DNA of 35,004 nt from Lingula anatina (Eukaryota > Brachiopoda > Lingulata > Lingulida > Lingulidae), in contig NW_019775181.1 in NCBI RefSeq assembly GCF_001039355.2, positions 445,379-480,382 on the forward strand. Reading direction: 5' to 3'. Position numbers and translations under genes: made by a program. This document shows, piece after piece, positions 1-11,358 of the stretch (its first letter is position 1; every line of letters begins with the position of its first letter). The notes under the pieces were generated by a model that saw nothing but the letters and a program-made list of their open reading frames with translations, ran no database searches and had not been told where the DNA came from.

Positions 1-1774
1 TGTGTTTGTTTGATTGGGGGGGGGAGGTGGAGCAGTCAGTGCTATTTGTTTGTGTAGTTGGCTAAAATAAAATAGTCCAGAATAGGCCTTGTGTACGTAC
101 ACGTTTACGTAGTTGAACATGGAAAATATTTCAACTGATAATAAAAAAACATCAGGCTAAAAACTAAATAGAATGTTTAGAAATTTAAACTGTTACTCTG
201 GTGCCATTGCGTCATGGCTATGAATCTAACATGGAATTTTAGTCCGAAATATTAGTGAATTTAGAATTAATAGCTAAAACGTTAATTGACATCTGCCCTA
301 ATTTGTCAGCTAATAAAAAAAAAAATGCCAGTGATCCAGTGAGCAGAGGATAAGCTTTTTGAAGGTAGGGGCGACGAACGGCGACGATGTTTTTCTAAAC
401 AACTTACCTGCCTGAGAGTGCACCTGTATAAGTTACGAAAAGACCCTTTTCAACAGGCGTATTTTATTAATTACTTCATGTCACAAAGTTAATTTATGAT
501 TAAGGCATTAGATGAAGGCATTGTACGCAACCAGACCTGCAGAATGCTGAAAAAATACATTGCTCCGATGAACCAAGCTAACAGAGGGCTGCGATTTTAT
601 GTAGAGCGAAAGCGCAAGCTTCGTGAAGATCAACACTTAAGATCACCGTTTATTCAACGACTTATTTTTCACACAAACTCACAAGAAATTATATTCAATT
701 TTCCGTATTGATCACACATTACTTGTTTTTGTTCTATTGTCTTTTGGGTGATTAGCTCGTGGTAAAAACATTAAATTACATCGTGTAATGAACTCATCAA
801 ACCAAACTGTTTTATCTGTCACGTGCCCTCTTTTGCCAACTTTTAAAACAGCTGCTACTCTTGTTGCTTCTTAAGAAAATTAAACTTGTGGTCAATAACT
901 CCCTATCATATACTTTTTTGTTCTCTAACCATGAAAAGCAAATTTTGAAAGATATACATTTAAGATAATAACTTAACGATACATTCTGTAATAGCTCACA
1001 ATCAGTGTAGATGGACCTTGAATATAAAGTTATTTATTGCAAAATAAATTTATATGTGATTTTACCTCTGTCGTTTGTGTTATTTCAAACAAAACGATTT
1101 CCTGAAAGACCTACTTTAAAATGTATGTCTATTCAGCAAAATAATGAAATTTAATACAACTATGAGTAATGTATTTAAAGTACGGCCGTATATGCAATGG
1201 GCATTGTGGGATTATAATTGCATACCTTGATGCAAAACAGTATCGTTTCTTCCACCGCAAGTCCCTTTAATTAATGTATTATATTACTCTATACCTTTTT
1301 AGTTCACACTGTCTCTGTTTCTCTCCCTTTTCCTTTCTCTTGTAAGAAAGAGGGTAAATAATTAAGCACTCAAAATATGCATCACCAATCTTCAGAAAAG
1401 AATGAGTGAATGAACCATTGGGCTGGCCCACAACGTCCGACACAGCAGAATAAATCAAATAACAGCTTTCACAGATTTAACTGCAGTTAGCTGTATAGTG
1501 TCACTATATACATAATCCGCTGCACGCGCGAAGCTGTTGAACAAAAGGATAGTTCTCTATGGAAGACCTTTTTTTTTTACAAAAGTACTCTAAGGGGGCG
1601 TGCCTACCCAGGCGACAAGATGATTAGGCTAGTCACTATATTCCGTCAAAATCGTTTAGCGACCCTATCCTTATCACACTCCCTCTATTGTATTTTCTGA
1701 AGTTATAATTGTATCTAATCTTCTTATGTTAGATGGAATAAATGCACATATACATAATCTTATGACTGTATACT
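1..1774. other. AT-rich non-coding flank
   Basis: I see no gene here. The only open frame over 60 codons (496-711 +) has no domain I recognise and no splice context, and is probably chance. The stretch holds short homopolymers and a small inverted repeat at about 1493-1511 (GTATAGTG..CACTATATAC). Nothing else stands out. Confidence 0.6.
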
Positions 1775-2106
1775 TTTAGGGTATAGCAATGTTATTTCAA
1801 AATGGGATCGGGGAGAAAGTTTTAGAATATCGTGAATTCCCTCAGTTGTTTAGATGTAAATGAGGTAAGGTGTTATTTTTAGTTACACTAGGTAGAAACC
1901 AGCGTGTCACATGTCTTATCAGTTTGAAAGCCGCGTGGATTACTTGAAGGGTAAACAAACATAGGTTGCTAAGCATTAACAATTTGTTAGGCAGTACGAT
2001 TTTCGCGTTTTTTTTTTTTTTTTTTTTTTTTGTTAAGCGGAGAATGTAATGTAAATGGAGAGCGATGAAAGAGTTTGAAAGAAGAGGGCGATAATGTAGA
2101 TAAGGC

Positions 2107-4302
2107 AGTTAGCAGTTTCAGTTTCAGTTTATTTTATTAAAGTCTCACCCATGAAATAAAAAATAATAAAAAAAAACAATAAAAGTTAAAACAGTCATTA
2201 CAACGATGCAGTTCAATAGAGAACTATAAGAGACTAAAAACTAATTACAGTTTAAATACATAAAATTTCTTCTTAATCTTAAGAAAAGGCTACAGGTTTT
2301 GGCAGTGCTAAAAATCATTTTTGGATCATCAATCGGGAAAAGAAATTTGCTTTGTTCATCCAATAAATCAAAGTCTGGCTTAAAACATTTAGCAGTTCTA
2401 ATTTAATCAGTACGATGATCATTAAAAAATGGACACATTCTCTCCAGGAGCGGAAGTTCTCAGTTTAGCCAATGCCCGCCGATACTTGAGCGATAAAGTT
2501 GGTTTCTTAACGTTTTCACTAACTGCCAAGTCTTGCTTAAACAATCTAAATAGCCTAAGCTTATTACCACCTCCATTTCTACGTGGGGTATCATCCCATA
2601 GTTTCGCCTACCAGTCGCAGTGACATTCAAAAGCTACACTTTCCCTAACACAATTAAGTGTACTAGCCTTGAGTATATCATTGTCAGTTAAGTACAGGTG
2701 GCTTACTCCCAAATCACTAAACTTGTCTTTAACCCTAGTTATCCAATTTTTCCTTCCATTATTTGATACACTTAAACTCCATAAAAACACCTTTTTAGTT
2801 AACCTATTACAATCCATATTAACTAATCTACACCAAAAATTTGTCACATTAATTAACTGCTTTTCAAAAGGCGAAGTCCATCCCATTTCAGAACGGGTGG
2901 CAGCGACTGGCGCGTACCTACCCACGCCCAAAAAATACCTGCAAGCTCTATTGAAAACAACATTAATCTGACTAAATTCCTGGAGTCCCCATATAGCAGA
3001 ACCATATTCTAACACAGGAGCTACAAGTGCATCGTATAATTTTGTAAAACATGCATAGGGCATACCCCCACAAGCCTTGCATTTTGCAATCAGAAGACCT
3101 AGAGCTCTGCTTGCAGACTTAGCTATACATGATACCGTCTTATTCGCATCGAAGTGCTCAAAATACCACATACCCAAGTATTTATATTTTTCAACAATAT
3201 TTACTATAAAATTGCCACATTTAAATACGTAATTTGTCCTAGGTATTTTAGGTGACCTAAAATGGACTATCTGGGTCTTGTCCTCATTAAGAGTCAACTG
3301 CCATTTATAACACCACTGGTGCACTACATCAAGCATTGACTGTAAATCCTCCTCATTCTTGGCCAAAAGCACTACGTCATCTGCATAAAGGAGCGAACAA
3401 ATCAGCTCATCATTTACATTAATGCCCTTACCCAGAGCTTTAAGATCATGTACCATATCATTAATATAAATGTCAAAGAGTAAAGGTGACAGCAAGCACC
3501 CCTGTTTTACTCCATTTTCAATGTCAGAGAAACCTGTTGTATAGTTATTTACCCTAACACAGCACTTTGGGTTATCATATAGAGCCTGGAGGGAATTCAT
3601 AAAATTTCCACATATTCCTAGTTTAAATAATTTGTACCATAAAAGAGACCTATTAATTCTGTCGAATGCTTTCCTTGCATCAATGTAACACGCATATATT
3701 CTCTGCTTTAGCTTTAAACTGTTTTCTATAATACCAGACATTACATACATGTGATCTAAACATCCACGGTCTTGTCTAAAACCATTTTGCTCATCAACTA
3801 TTATTTCATTATCTTCGGCCCACTTCGATAATCTCCTATTCAGAATAGATGTGTATATCTTATATATGCTAGATGATAATGTTATTCCTCTATATTCTAG
3901 TGGATTGCATGAAATAACACCATTACCTTTAGGTATGGGATTAATGACGGACCTAAGCCAATCGCTAGGGACAACAGAATAAGCAAAACAGTACTTAAAT
4001 AGGTTATACAAAAATATAATAATTGTATTGTTTTTTAAAACCTTCGAAGGTAGGTCATCAAGCCCGGGGCTTTTACCACACTTAGCACCATTAACTGCAA
4101 ACTCAACTTCTTTTAATGTAATATCAGTGTTAAGACTGGCACTCAAATCTGGTGTATCAAGTTCACCCTGTCTATAAATATAAAGTTTCTCATTAACCTG
4201 GTCTAAGACAGATTTATCAAAACCATCACAATTTTAATCTGACACACTGAATAGACCTGCATAGTCATCTTGCCATTTCAATAAAACCTCAGTGATATCC
4301 GT
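2107..4302 (-). mobile_element. Non-LTR retrotransposon (LINE), 5'-truncated, reverse transcriptase ORF
   Basis: The minus strand carries a 512-codon open frame (4146 to 2608) with the reverse transcriptase blocks of LINE ORF2: a PGLDDLP-like block, the FR block NGFRQDRGCLDHMY, DARKAFDRI, GVKQGCLLSPLLFDIYIND, the catalytic LLYADDVVLLA, and the later YKYLGMW and LEYGSAIWG. The frame continues upstream to 4302 (VLLKWQDDYAGLF) past one TAA. Downstream it continues past a TAG at about 2606 into the C-terminal region (LRLFRLFKQDLAVSE, ending at 2428). The Cys-rich knuckle appears deleted. The endonuclease half is absent, so the copy is 5'-truncated. The 3' end at 2107 is a short ACTGAA-type repeat tail. 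It lies inside tandem unit R1 between GATAAGGCAGTTAG and GTGGAAGTGGCAATAAAG. The clade is not assigned. It is inactive by truncation and stops, but much younger than the other LINE pieces here. Confidence 0.9.
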
Positions 4303-4675
4303 GGAAGTGGCAATAAAGAATATGAAAGAACATGAAAGTTGTTTACTTCTTACCTACTTACGTAATCAGTAAGGTGATGTCATTAAGATCGTAAAAGGTA
4401 CATTAATTCGGTTTGATAAGAGCCTGGCTTTTCCAAGAAGAACTAAAAACAGTATCAACAGTAACTGCTTTCCATATATGGATATCCATAATGTCATATG
4501 TCATAATCAATGAGTCAGGCTCACCCCACTTACTCTAGCAGAAGATACAGCCCGCAACAGAAGGAGAAGAAGAGAAGTTTTAATTTCCCTTCAATATTCG
4601 GTAAGTGATAGGAAGGAATGTTGTTTACAAAAAAGCACAAAATTATATGAGCAAAATATCCACAGATATCCTTAA

Positions 4676-5711
4676 CCCTCAAGTGACCGAGTGGGGTCAG
4701 TTACGACCCCAGTCATATGATTTAATGTGCCATCTCTATATTTTTTATTCGAATTTTCTTTCCTTGTATGAGTTTGTCAGTCTACTAATCCTACACACTT
4801 TCACAGTGTTTTGTAGGGATCAACCAATTAGTGTGGCGTATACGTCAAAAACTCTTGTGGGGTCATTTATGACCCCAAAGAGAAGCATTGGTTTTTACAT
4901 ATTAGTTTTTAAATTTTATCCAAATGTTTTGCCCACGCAACACTGACAGGAAAATGTCACATGCATGTGCTTCATGCAACCAGCCAGTGTGCCCAAAACA
5001 TAGGCACAAATAAGTGGTTTGTGAAGATTGTGCTTGGAGTGTTACTAATAGTGCATTGCTGAATCTAATTTCAGTAGTTTTGTTGGAACTTGTTCTCATA
5101 ACTGGGTCTCTCATTTTGACGGTTACAATTTTCGGGTATTTCAGAAATCTAAAGAATTCTGTCCATATCATATTATACATATATTAACAAATTGCTTGTG
5201 TGGATTTTGTTTTATACACAGATGTGGTAGTAACATACATGTAGGTTGATTGAATGTGTTCTGAGTAGTATGACTTCCTTACCAGCATTAGGGTTTTCCC
5301 TACTCAGTAAGTCAGCTAATTATTCTTATTGAAGTTAGCAGGATATGCTATCTCAACATTAGTCAAACTATTTTTACTCAAAGTAATTTTGTAATGTACT
5401 TTTTTCATTTAGTGTGGCAAATAAAAAGAGAAATATTTCTGCAAGTGGAAACTGACAAGGACTGTCTAAATACTGGTGTAATGTTGTTCTTAAAATCTGT
5501 GCTTGGTTATTTCATGTAATAAAAGTATTATTACCAAATACTTATTACATTAGATCATTATAAAATACTTGTCTTAAATCCTGGGAGTAGTATGGGTGTG
5601 ATAAAGCCTCAACAGCCTTTTATAATAAGGATCCCTGTACAGAGCACAATGGGGTCATAGATGACCCCACTTGGTCATTTCAGTCAGTAAAATAGCTTGG
5701 TCTCTTGAGGG
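4676..5711 (+). mobile_element. piggyBac-type element, internally deleted, TTAA target duplication
   Basis: The 1036 bp segment starts CCCTCAAG and ends CTTGAGGG, flanked on both sides by TTAA (4672-4675 and 5712-5715). The uninterrupted tandem copies read GATATCGTTAAGCAAGCAGG at this point, so the empty site with a single TTAA is visible in the same window. Subterminal inverted motifs GAGTGGGGTCA..GACCCC and GGGGTCAT..GACCCCAC add to the ends. Inside, on the + strand at about 4930-5033, is a translated Cys/His cluster (CASCNQPVCPKHRHK, one stop, then VVCEDC) resembling the C-terminal cysteine-rich domain of piggyBac transposases. No DDD catalytic core is present, so this is a non-autonomous derivative that kept the tail of its transposase. 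Confidence 0.88.
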
Positions 5712-6128
5712 TTAAGGAAGCAGGGACATTTACAATATATATGTACATACGAAATCCGATAGTTTTCTTGGAAGTGTTCAGCCTTAAGCAGCACCCATAG
5801 TTAGGTTGCTATATCATTCCTTACTACTTTTTTCTTACCACCCCAAATCATATCTGTGTTACCATAAATTTTGGCTTGATAAAAAAGAACAAAAATATTC
5901 ATGAAAGAGACCAACAGATGACCAACAGATGATCCCATATTTCATGCAAAGGTTGATGCTATTCCATTCCATATGCAGACTTATCTGAATAACTGTGGTG
6001 AGTTTCGACAAAGATAAAAATTCATCTGTTTACAAGTTTTGAGCTGAAGTATTGTGTTCCTGTGAATGAAAACTTAAATTAGTTCTGACTTCAGTTCATG
6101 CAATAAAAGAACCATTTTACTACTCTTA

Positions 6129-6297
6129 AGCACCGTTCACATGAAAAATCGAAATTCCAAAAATCCATGGGCAGTATCTAGTGATCAGTATCTAGTGATA
6201 GCAGAGCGAGCGAGTTACTTCCAAAGCTGTAATTAAATCTCGATTGCGCTCGGACACCTGGACGCATGGGGTTTGGATTTTTCATGTGATCGGTGCC
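6129..6297. mobile_element. 169 bp MITE, PIF/Harbinger-like, TTA target duplication
   Basis: Terminal inverted repeats are AGCACCGTTCACATGAAAAA on the left and, read from the other strand, GGCACCGATCACATGAAAAA on the right. TTA flanks both ends (6126-6128, 6298-6300). The equivalent site in the other tandem copies reads CTCTTATTG or CTCTTACTG with one TTA, so the 3 bp duplication is supported by empty sites. A 3 bp TTA/TWA duplication is typical of PIF/Harbinger elements. Inside is a 14 bp direct repeat CAGTATCTAGTGAT. There is no coding capacity. Confidence 0.85.
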
Positions 6298-6360
6298 TTA
6301 CTGTCATTGTGTAGTGGGAGTAGTAAATTAAGTCGCTTTCGACCTACTTTTTACTGGATC

Positions 6361-7620
6361 ACAATGTAATTTCAAAGTAACCTCAAAAGGGAACAGGGGA
6401 AAAAGTCCTAGAATATTTGATCGATATCGTGACCTTCCTCAGTTGTTTAGATGTAAATGAGGTAAGCTGTTATTTTTAGTTACCCTAGGTAGAAACACGT
6501 GAGTCACATGTCTTATCAGTTTGAAATCGCCTGGATTACGTAAAGGGTACACAAACACAGGTTGCTAAGCATGCACGATTTTGTTAGGCAGAATTACCTA
6601 CATAAAAGTAAGACCTCCTAATCCCCTCACACGCCTCCCCACGCGTCGAATCTCAACCGGTTCAATTAAGCCGGTTCAATTAAGCCAAGATTTAATTACT
6701 GTGTCCCTGCAGGGACGATGCGTGGGGAGGCGTGTGAGAGGAGGACAATCCAATGCAGGATTAAGCGGTCTTACTTCCTGAAAGAGTTTGAAGGAAGAGG
6801 ACTATAATGTAGATAAGGTAGTTACGAAGTGGCAATAAAGAATATGAAAGAAAATGAAATTAGTTTAGCTCTTACCTTGTGTAATCAGAAAAACTAAGTC
6901 AATACCATCGTGACAGGTATACTAAATTTTCTTGATAAGAGCCTGGCTTTTCCAAGAAGAACCAAAAAAAGTTTAAACAGTCCTCCATATATGGTTATCC
7001 AATTGGTGTCTTAATCAATGACTCAGGCTCACGCCAGTTACTGTAGCAGAAGAAAGAGGCCTAAACAGAAGAACAAGAGAAGTTTAAATTTTCCTGCCTT
7101 CAATTCGGTATGTAAAAAAGATAAAATATAACGGAAAGGATTTTAAGCACTAAATTATATGTGCAAAATATTCCCAGAAGTCGTTAAGCAAGCATGTTCA
7201 TTTACAATATAGCATGTGCATAAGAAATCCGATAGTTTTCTTAGAAGTGTTCAGCCTTAAGCAGCACCAATAGTAAGGTTTTTATATCATTCCTTCCTAC
7301 TTTTTTCTTATAACCAAATGTCATATCTGTGTTACCATAAGTTTTGATTTGATAAAAAGAAAAAAAAATCGTTATTCATGAAAGAGATTTAAGACCAACA
7401 GGTTGTCCCAAATTGCCTTTACCCTGAATCATGATTATGGTGATGCTATTCCATTCCATATGCTTGTTTGTTTTGAGCTGAAGTAGTGTGTTCCTGTGAA
7501 TGAAAACTTAAATTTTTCTGACTTCAATTCATTCAATAAAATAACCATGTTTACTACTCTTATTGTTGTTGTGTTGTGCGAGTACTAAAGCAAGTCGTTT
7601 TCGACCTACTTTTAGGGGAA
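6361..7620 (+). repeat. Tandem unit copy R2
   Basis: Second copy of the ~1.05 kb unit, colinear with R1. It lacks the LINE, the piggyBac element and the 169 bp Harbinger-type MITE of R1, but carries its own MITE at 6607-6775. At 7184-7196 the uninterrupted piggyBac target is seen (GTCGTTAAGCAAGCA). Confidence 0.85.
6607..6775. mobile_element. MITE-like inverted-repeat element with GC-rich arms
   Basis: The arms are AGTAAGACCTCCTAATCC then CTCACACGCCTCCCCACGC on the left. On the right, from the other strand, they read AGTAAGACCGCTTAATCC and CTCACACGCCTCCCCACGC. The 19 bp GC-rich block is perfectly inverted, in contrast to the AT-rich host unit. The centre holds a 14 bp tandem duplication (CCGGTTCAATTAAG). 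Insertion is into tandem copy R2 between TTGTTAGGCAG and AAAGAGTTTGAAGG, where part of the unit is missing, so the exact ends and target duplication are uncertain. A 66-codon open frame across it is not a gene. Confidence 0.75.
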
Positions 7621-7772
7621 AAATGTTATTTCAAAAGGGGATTGAGGAGAAAGTTTTAGTATATATAGATTACTATATAGCGAACTCTCTCAGTTGTTAA
7701 AATGTAAATAAGGTAAGCTGTTATTTTTAGTTACCCTAGGTAAAAACACGCTTGTCAAATGTCTTATCATCA
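7621..7772 (+). repeat. Tandem unit fragment (start of a third copy)
   Basis: The first ~150 bp of the unit (ATGTTATTTCAAAAGGGGAT to TGTCTTATCATC) are recognisable. Then similarity stops. A badly diverged internal piece reappears at about 9838-9920 (CCAACAGTTCATCCCAGATT, then TGGTGCTATTCTATTCCATA), and a clear copy resumes at 10716. The third copy was therefore broken by about 2.9 kb of other sequence. Confidence 0.75.
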
Positions 7773-8257
7773 ATATAGATAATCAGATATGTTTTGAAAA
7801 TACTATTATAAATTTTCTTCTGGAACTATTCATGAAGATGGATGAAAGATGCAGAGTGATTGCAATATTATATCTATACCAGTGAAGTAATAAATTGACT
7901 TTGTTACCGCTGTTTTATAGTTAGAAAATTGTATAACCGCTCTTTAATCAGAATTTCAATAGACACGTTTTATTATACAATTTTTCTAGAACATTCCATA
8001 ACAAAATACTTAGGAGTTGAAAAATAGTTCTAGAACATGCCTATTCTATTTATAAGTGGTTTTAACTGTATTTGGGGATTTGGAAAATTAAACAATACAA
8101 TAAAGAGTGAATCCTTATTGGGTATAAACAGGTCACACATTAAGATTTCACTTCGCGTTTGTGTTTTAATAATAATGTACTGAGCACAAAGAAATGGTTT
8201 ACTTTGACAGTCTCTCTAACTACTACAAAATATAATAATATAAGTACAAAACTATAC

Positions 8258-9360
8258 TCATATGGGCAGAGAAACACGCCTTTTGATTACACTGTTTACA
8301 AATTTATATAACGCACTTACACTATGAGCAGAGAGTGGATTGAGTAAAATAGATAGTTTATTGTCTGTTGGACCCTGCAAATTCACTCCTGGTATGCAGG
8401 CAAACAGTATTTCTTGTTTGGCTCTGTGTTCACTGCATTCTAGAAAAAAGTGTGCTTTATCTTCTAGTGGGGGCATTTTCTTATGTCAATTGGCGTCTTT
8501 GGTTTTGTGTATCGCCCTCATTCAATTTCTAATTCATGATCACGGATCCTCATTTTTGCCAAGACTTTTTTAGTCAAAGGAATATTGTGTTTTGGATAAG
8601 GTTCAGCTTTATAAGTAGGTTTAATGTTTCATATATTTTGAGTTTGTTCTTTTCTCCTTTCAGCAATTTCCCAAATGATTGATTTTCTTAAGTTTTTGAT
8701 TATTTCTTCCTTTAGATCTTGGTAGCTGTGAATTTTATTTTGATGTTTATTGTTATTCGGGTGGTATGGTTTCCAGCGTGCCGCAAAATTTGTAGTAGCC
8801 CGAATCCAGTAATTTCCTTTTTCAGTTAGCTCCATGTTGTAAGCTTGTTTGACTAATCTGTGAGTTGGAAGGTTGTCCAGTCTTCTACTGTATCTGGACA
8901 CCAAACTGACAATGTCCAAATACAGAGGAAGGCGGACGATTTTCTCAAACTTTGTGTCCATTTACACATTTTAAATGTATTTGTTTGAATGGCATTTTAT
9001 TTCATTTTTTGTGGTGTCATTTCTTGTCTATAAATACATTTTGTGCCCAAACTTCACAGCCATACAGGAGGATTGATTTTATCATTTGGTCAGAAAGTTT
9101 CATGGTGAGAAAGGGCGAAGAAGTTTCTTGAGAATTTAGCATCCCTTTTAATGCAAACATAGCTTTGAGGACTTTTTGTTTGAGGTGTCCCATTGTGTGT
9201 TTTTTAAAAGGATCATGTGTTTGTTAAAGTATTCCTAAGTATGAGAACATCCTAACTGTTTCTATAGGTCTGTTATTTATGGTCAAAGTATGTGGGTCAA
9301 TTTTTTCAATCTTTGCACAAACTTTTTGATTTGTACAATCACGCTTATGAATTAACAATA
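8258..9360 (-). pseudogene. LINE remnant, C-terminal half of reverse transcriptase ORF
   Basis: The minus strand translates in several frames to pieces in the order expected for the thumb and C-terminal part of a LINE ORF2. These are NNRPIETVRMFSYLGI (about 9270), KSILLYGCEVWAQN (about 9070), a 110-codon open frame (8961-8629), and a 72-codon open frame (8476-8258) with LEDKAHFFLECSEHRAKQ, which resembles the EDE.HFLL.C..Y..R motif. Frameshifts and stops separate the pieces, so it is inactive. It differs from the LINE at 2107-4302. Confidence 0.75.
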
Positions 9361-10715
9361 AAAAGTTTCGCATTTTACAAAAGGTAATTTTGAAGTGTAA
9401 ATTTTAGCATTATGAAAATAGAAATGCATATTTTTAGGAAAACAAAATTGAAAATACAAATTTTCACAAAAAGAGGATTTTGGCATTTTGTATTTTATAA
9501 ATGTACAATGCATCATTTCTTACTAACTTAATGTCATGAAATTTTTCAAACAAAAGCTTTGTTGTCAAAAGTTTGTAAAACAGAATTGTGGGTATATTTA
9601 AGGATATTTTAAGTGTTGCATGAGTGGCGTTTTATAGCTAGAACTCTGTTGAAAATATTATTTATTTATTTGAAAAGGAAAATAAACACAACAGCAACTT
9701 TAACCAATGTTTTATCTAAAGATCCTAGTCATCTAAGGGTTCAGTAGACACTGTCCTTTAACATTTCTTTTGCAAAAAATAACTAAAGGCGTCTTTCATT
9801 GGATATAAGAGTACATGGTGTTATCTAACAGACAAAAATTTAAGTCCAACAGTTCATCCCAGATTGCTGTTATTATTAGTCCTGAAAAAGTGGTGCTATT
9901 CTATTCCATATGCTGACTTTTTTAAAGAGTCAACAAGTGTAGAAAGTGCTATCATAGTAGGAAAAGATGGAATATGTCAAAGTCACATAGATTTCAATTT
10001 GATTGGTTAATTTCTCAATAGATTTGCAAGTTTCGGACACCTGTAAATTATATGCAAACTAAGGATGGATATGGGCCAAGCAAGAGTAATAATTTTTTTT
10101 TATTTTAAATTGAAAACAAGTCTCTTGAAAATTACCTGACGGTGTATAAATGTTCAAAAGCCCCAGAAGCGTCGTTATTCTTCACTATAACAGTACGCGA
10201 ATCAGAAACTTGTCCATTCTACAATGATAGCATGTGACAATTGTTATTTACTGCCTGAAATGACACATTTTAAATAATACGGAACTGAACTCTCGTGATA
10301 TAATTCAATGGAAACTATTCATTTGTCTGAAAAATAATAAAAAAAAAAGTCATATGATATTGCATGTGGTAAATAAGGAGTCATATGATATTGCATGTGG
10401 TAAATAAGTATTGTGTAATGTTAGTAATTGACATCCACAAGTGAATAAGGAGCGGGGAATGTTTTACAAACTAACTGAATTTATTGACATGACCTCGTTG
10501 TACTTTAAGCCCCTTTGGCACTGGATGGCGTCCTTTCTGCGTTCATTTGAGAGTTAACAATTTAATACTTTACGTGCCGACAACTGGATGATCATTGAGC
10601 ATTCATTCTGATACAAAAACTATGCTAGTGTCTCCTTTTTAAGACTACAGCGATGTCAAATTTCATGGTCACAGAAAGGACGCAAAAAGAACACCGTCCA
10701 GTGTATTGGGGGTAT
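9361..10715. other. Non-coding spacer with a 31 bp tandem duplication and a diverged array fragment
   Basis: No gene is seen. At 10349-10408 a 31 bp unit (starting GTCATATGATATTGCATGTG) is repeated twice almost perfectly. At about 9838-9920 a diverged piece of the ~1.05 kb tandem unit is recognisable. The rest is AT-rich and featureless. Confidence 0.6.
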
Positions 10716-10948
10716 AAGCGGAGAATGTACTGTAAATGGAGAGAGAGATTAAAGAGTTTGAAGAGAGAGGACGGAAATGTAGATAGGGTACAGGTTGTTA
10801 GGAAGTTGCAATACAAATGTGAAGGGGCATAAAAGTTGTTTAGTTCTTACCTCACTTAATCATTGATTACGAGACGTAATCAATAAGACGTAATAAATAA
10901 GTTAATACTATGTGACAGGTATACTAAGTTGTAAAACTACCTCAATAG

Positions 10949-10998
10949 ACCTGCATAGTCATCTTGCCATTTCAATAAAACCTCAGTGATATCCGTGG
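10949..10998 (-). pseudogene. Relic of the LINE 5' truncation junction
   Basis: About 50 bp (AATAGACCTGCATAGTCATC onward to GATATCC) match 4249-4301, the truncated 5' end of the LINE in R1, and the flanking unit sequence on the right (GTGGAAGTGGCAATAAAGAA) is the same. The rest of the LINE is missing. On the minus strand the block reads as the same KWQDDYAGL peptide. The same insertion junction in two tandem copies implies copying of an already interrupted unit. Confidence 0.85.
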
Positions 10999-11290
10999 AA
11001 GTGGCAATAAAGAATATGAAAGAACATGAAAGTTGTTTACTTCTTACCTACATACGTAATCAGTGAGGTAAAATCAATAAATCGCGACAGGTATATTGAT
11101 TTGGTTTGATAAGAGCCTGACTTTTCCAAGAAGAACCAAAAACAGTTTCAACAGTTGTCCATATATGGTTATCCAATTGGTGTCTTAATCAATGACTCAG
11201 GCCAACCCCACTTACTCTTGCAGAAGATAGAGGCTGCAACAGAAGGAGAACAAGAGGAGTTTAAATTTCCCTGCCTTCAATTTGGTAAGT

Positions 11291-11296
11291 AAAAAA

Positions 11297-11356
<60 letters not shown>
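11291..11356. repeat. Poly-A and (TA)n microsatellite
   Basis: About 23 A followed by ~21 TA dinucleotides within tandem copy R3. A shorter version is not present at this point in R1 or R2. Confidence 0.95.

Positions 11357-11358
<2 letters not shown>

Larger units (their letters stand above)
1775..6360 (+). repeat. Tandem unit copy R1 (interrupted by three insertions)
   Basis: First copy of a ~1.05 kb non-coding unit that recurs at 6361, 10716 and 11806. Landmarks in order are GGGAGAAAGTTTTAGAAT, CCTCAGTTGTTTAGATGTAA, GGTTGCTAAGCAT, TTGTTAGGCAG, AAGAGTTTGAA, TAAGAGCCTGGCTTTTCCAA, CCATATATGG, GTTCAGCCTTAAGCAGCACC, GATGCTATTCCATTCCATAT and TTCTGACTTCAGTTCAT. A LINE (2107-4302), a piggyBac derivative (4676-5711) and a MITE (6129-6297) are inserted in it. 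Removing them restores a unit colinear with the others. The unit has no convincing open frame, and its function is unknown. Confidence 0.85.

Noticed and set aside
2429-2971. Two + strand open frames (64 and 100 codons)
   Set aside because: They are antisense shadows of the LINE on the minus strand.
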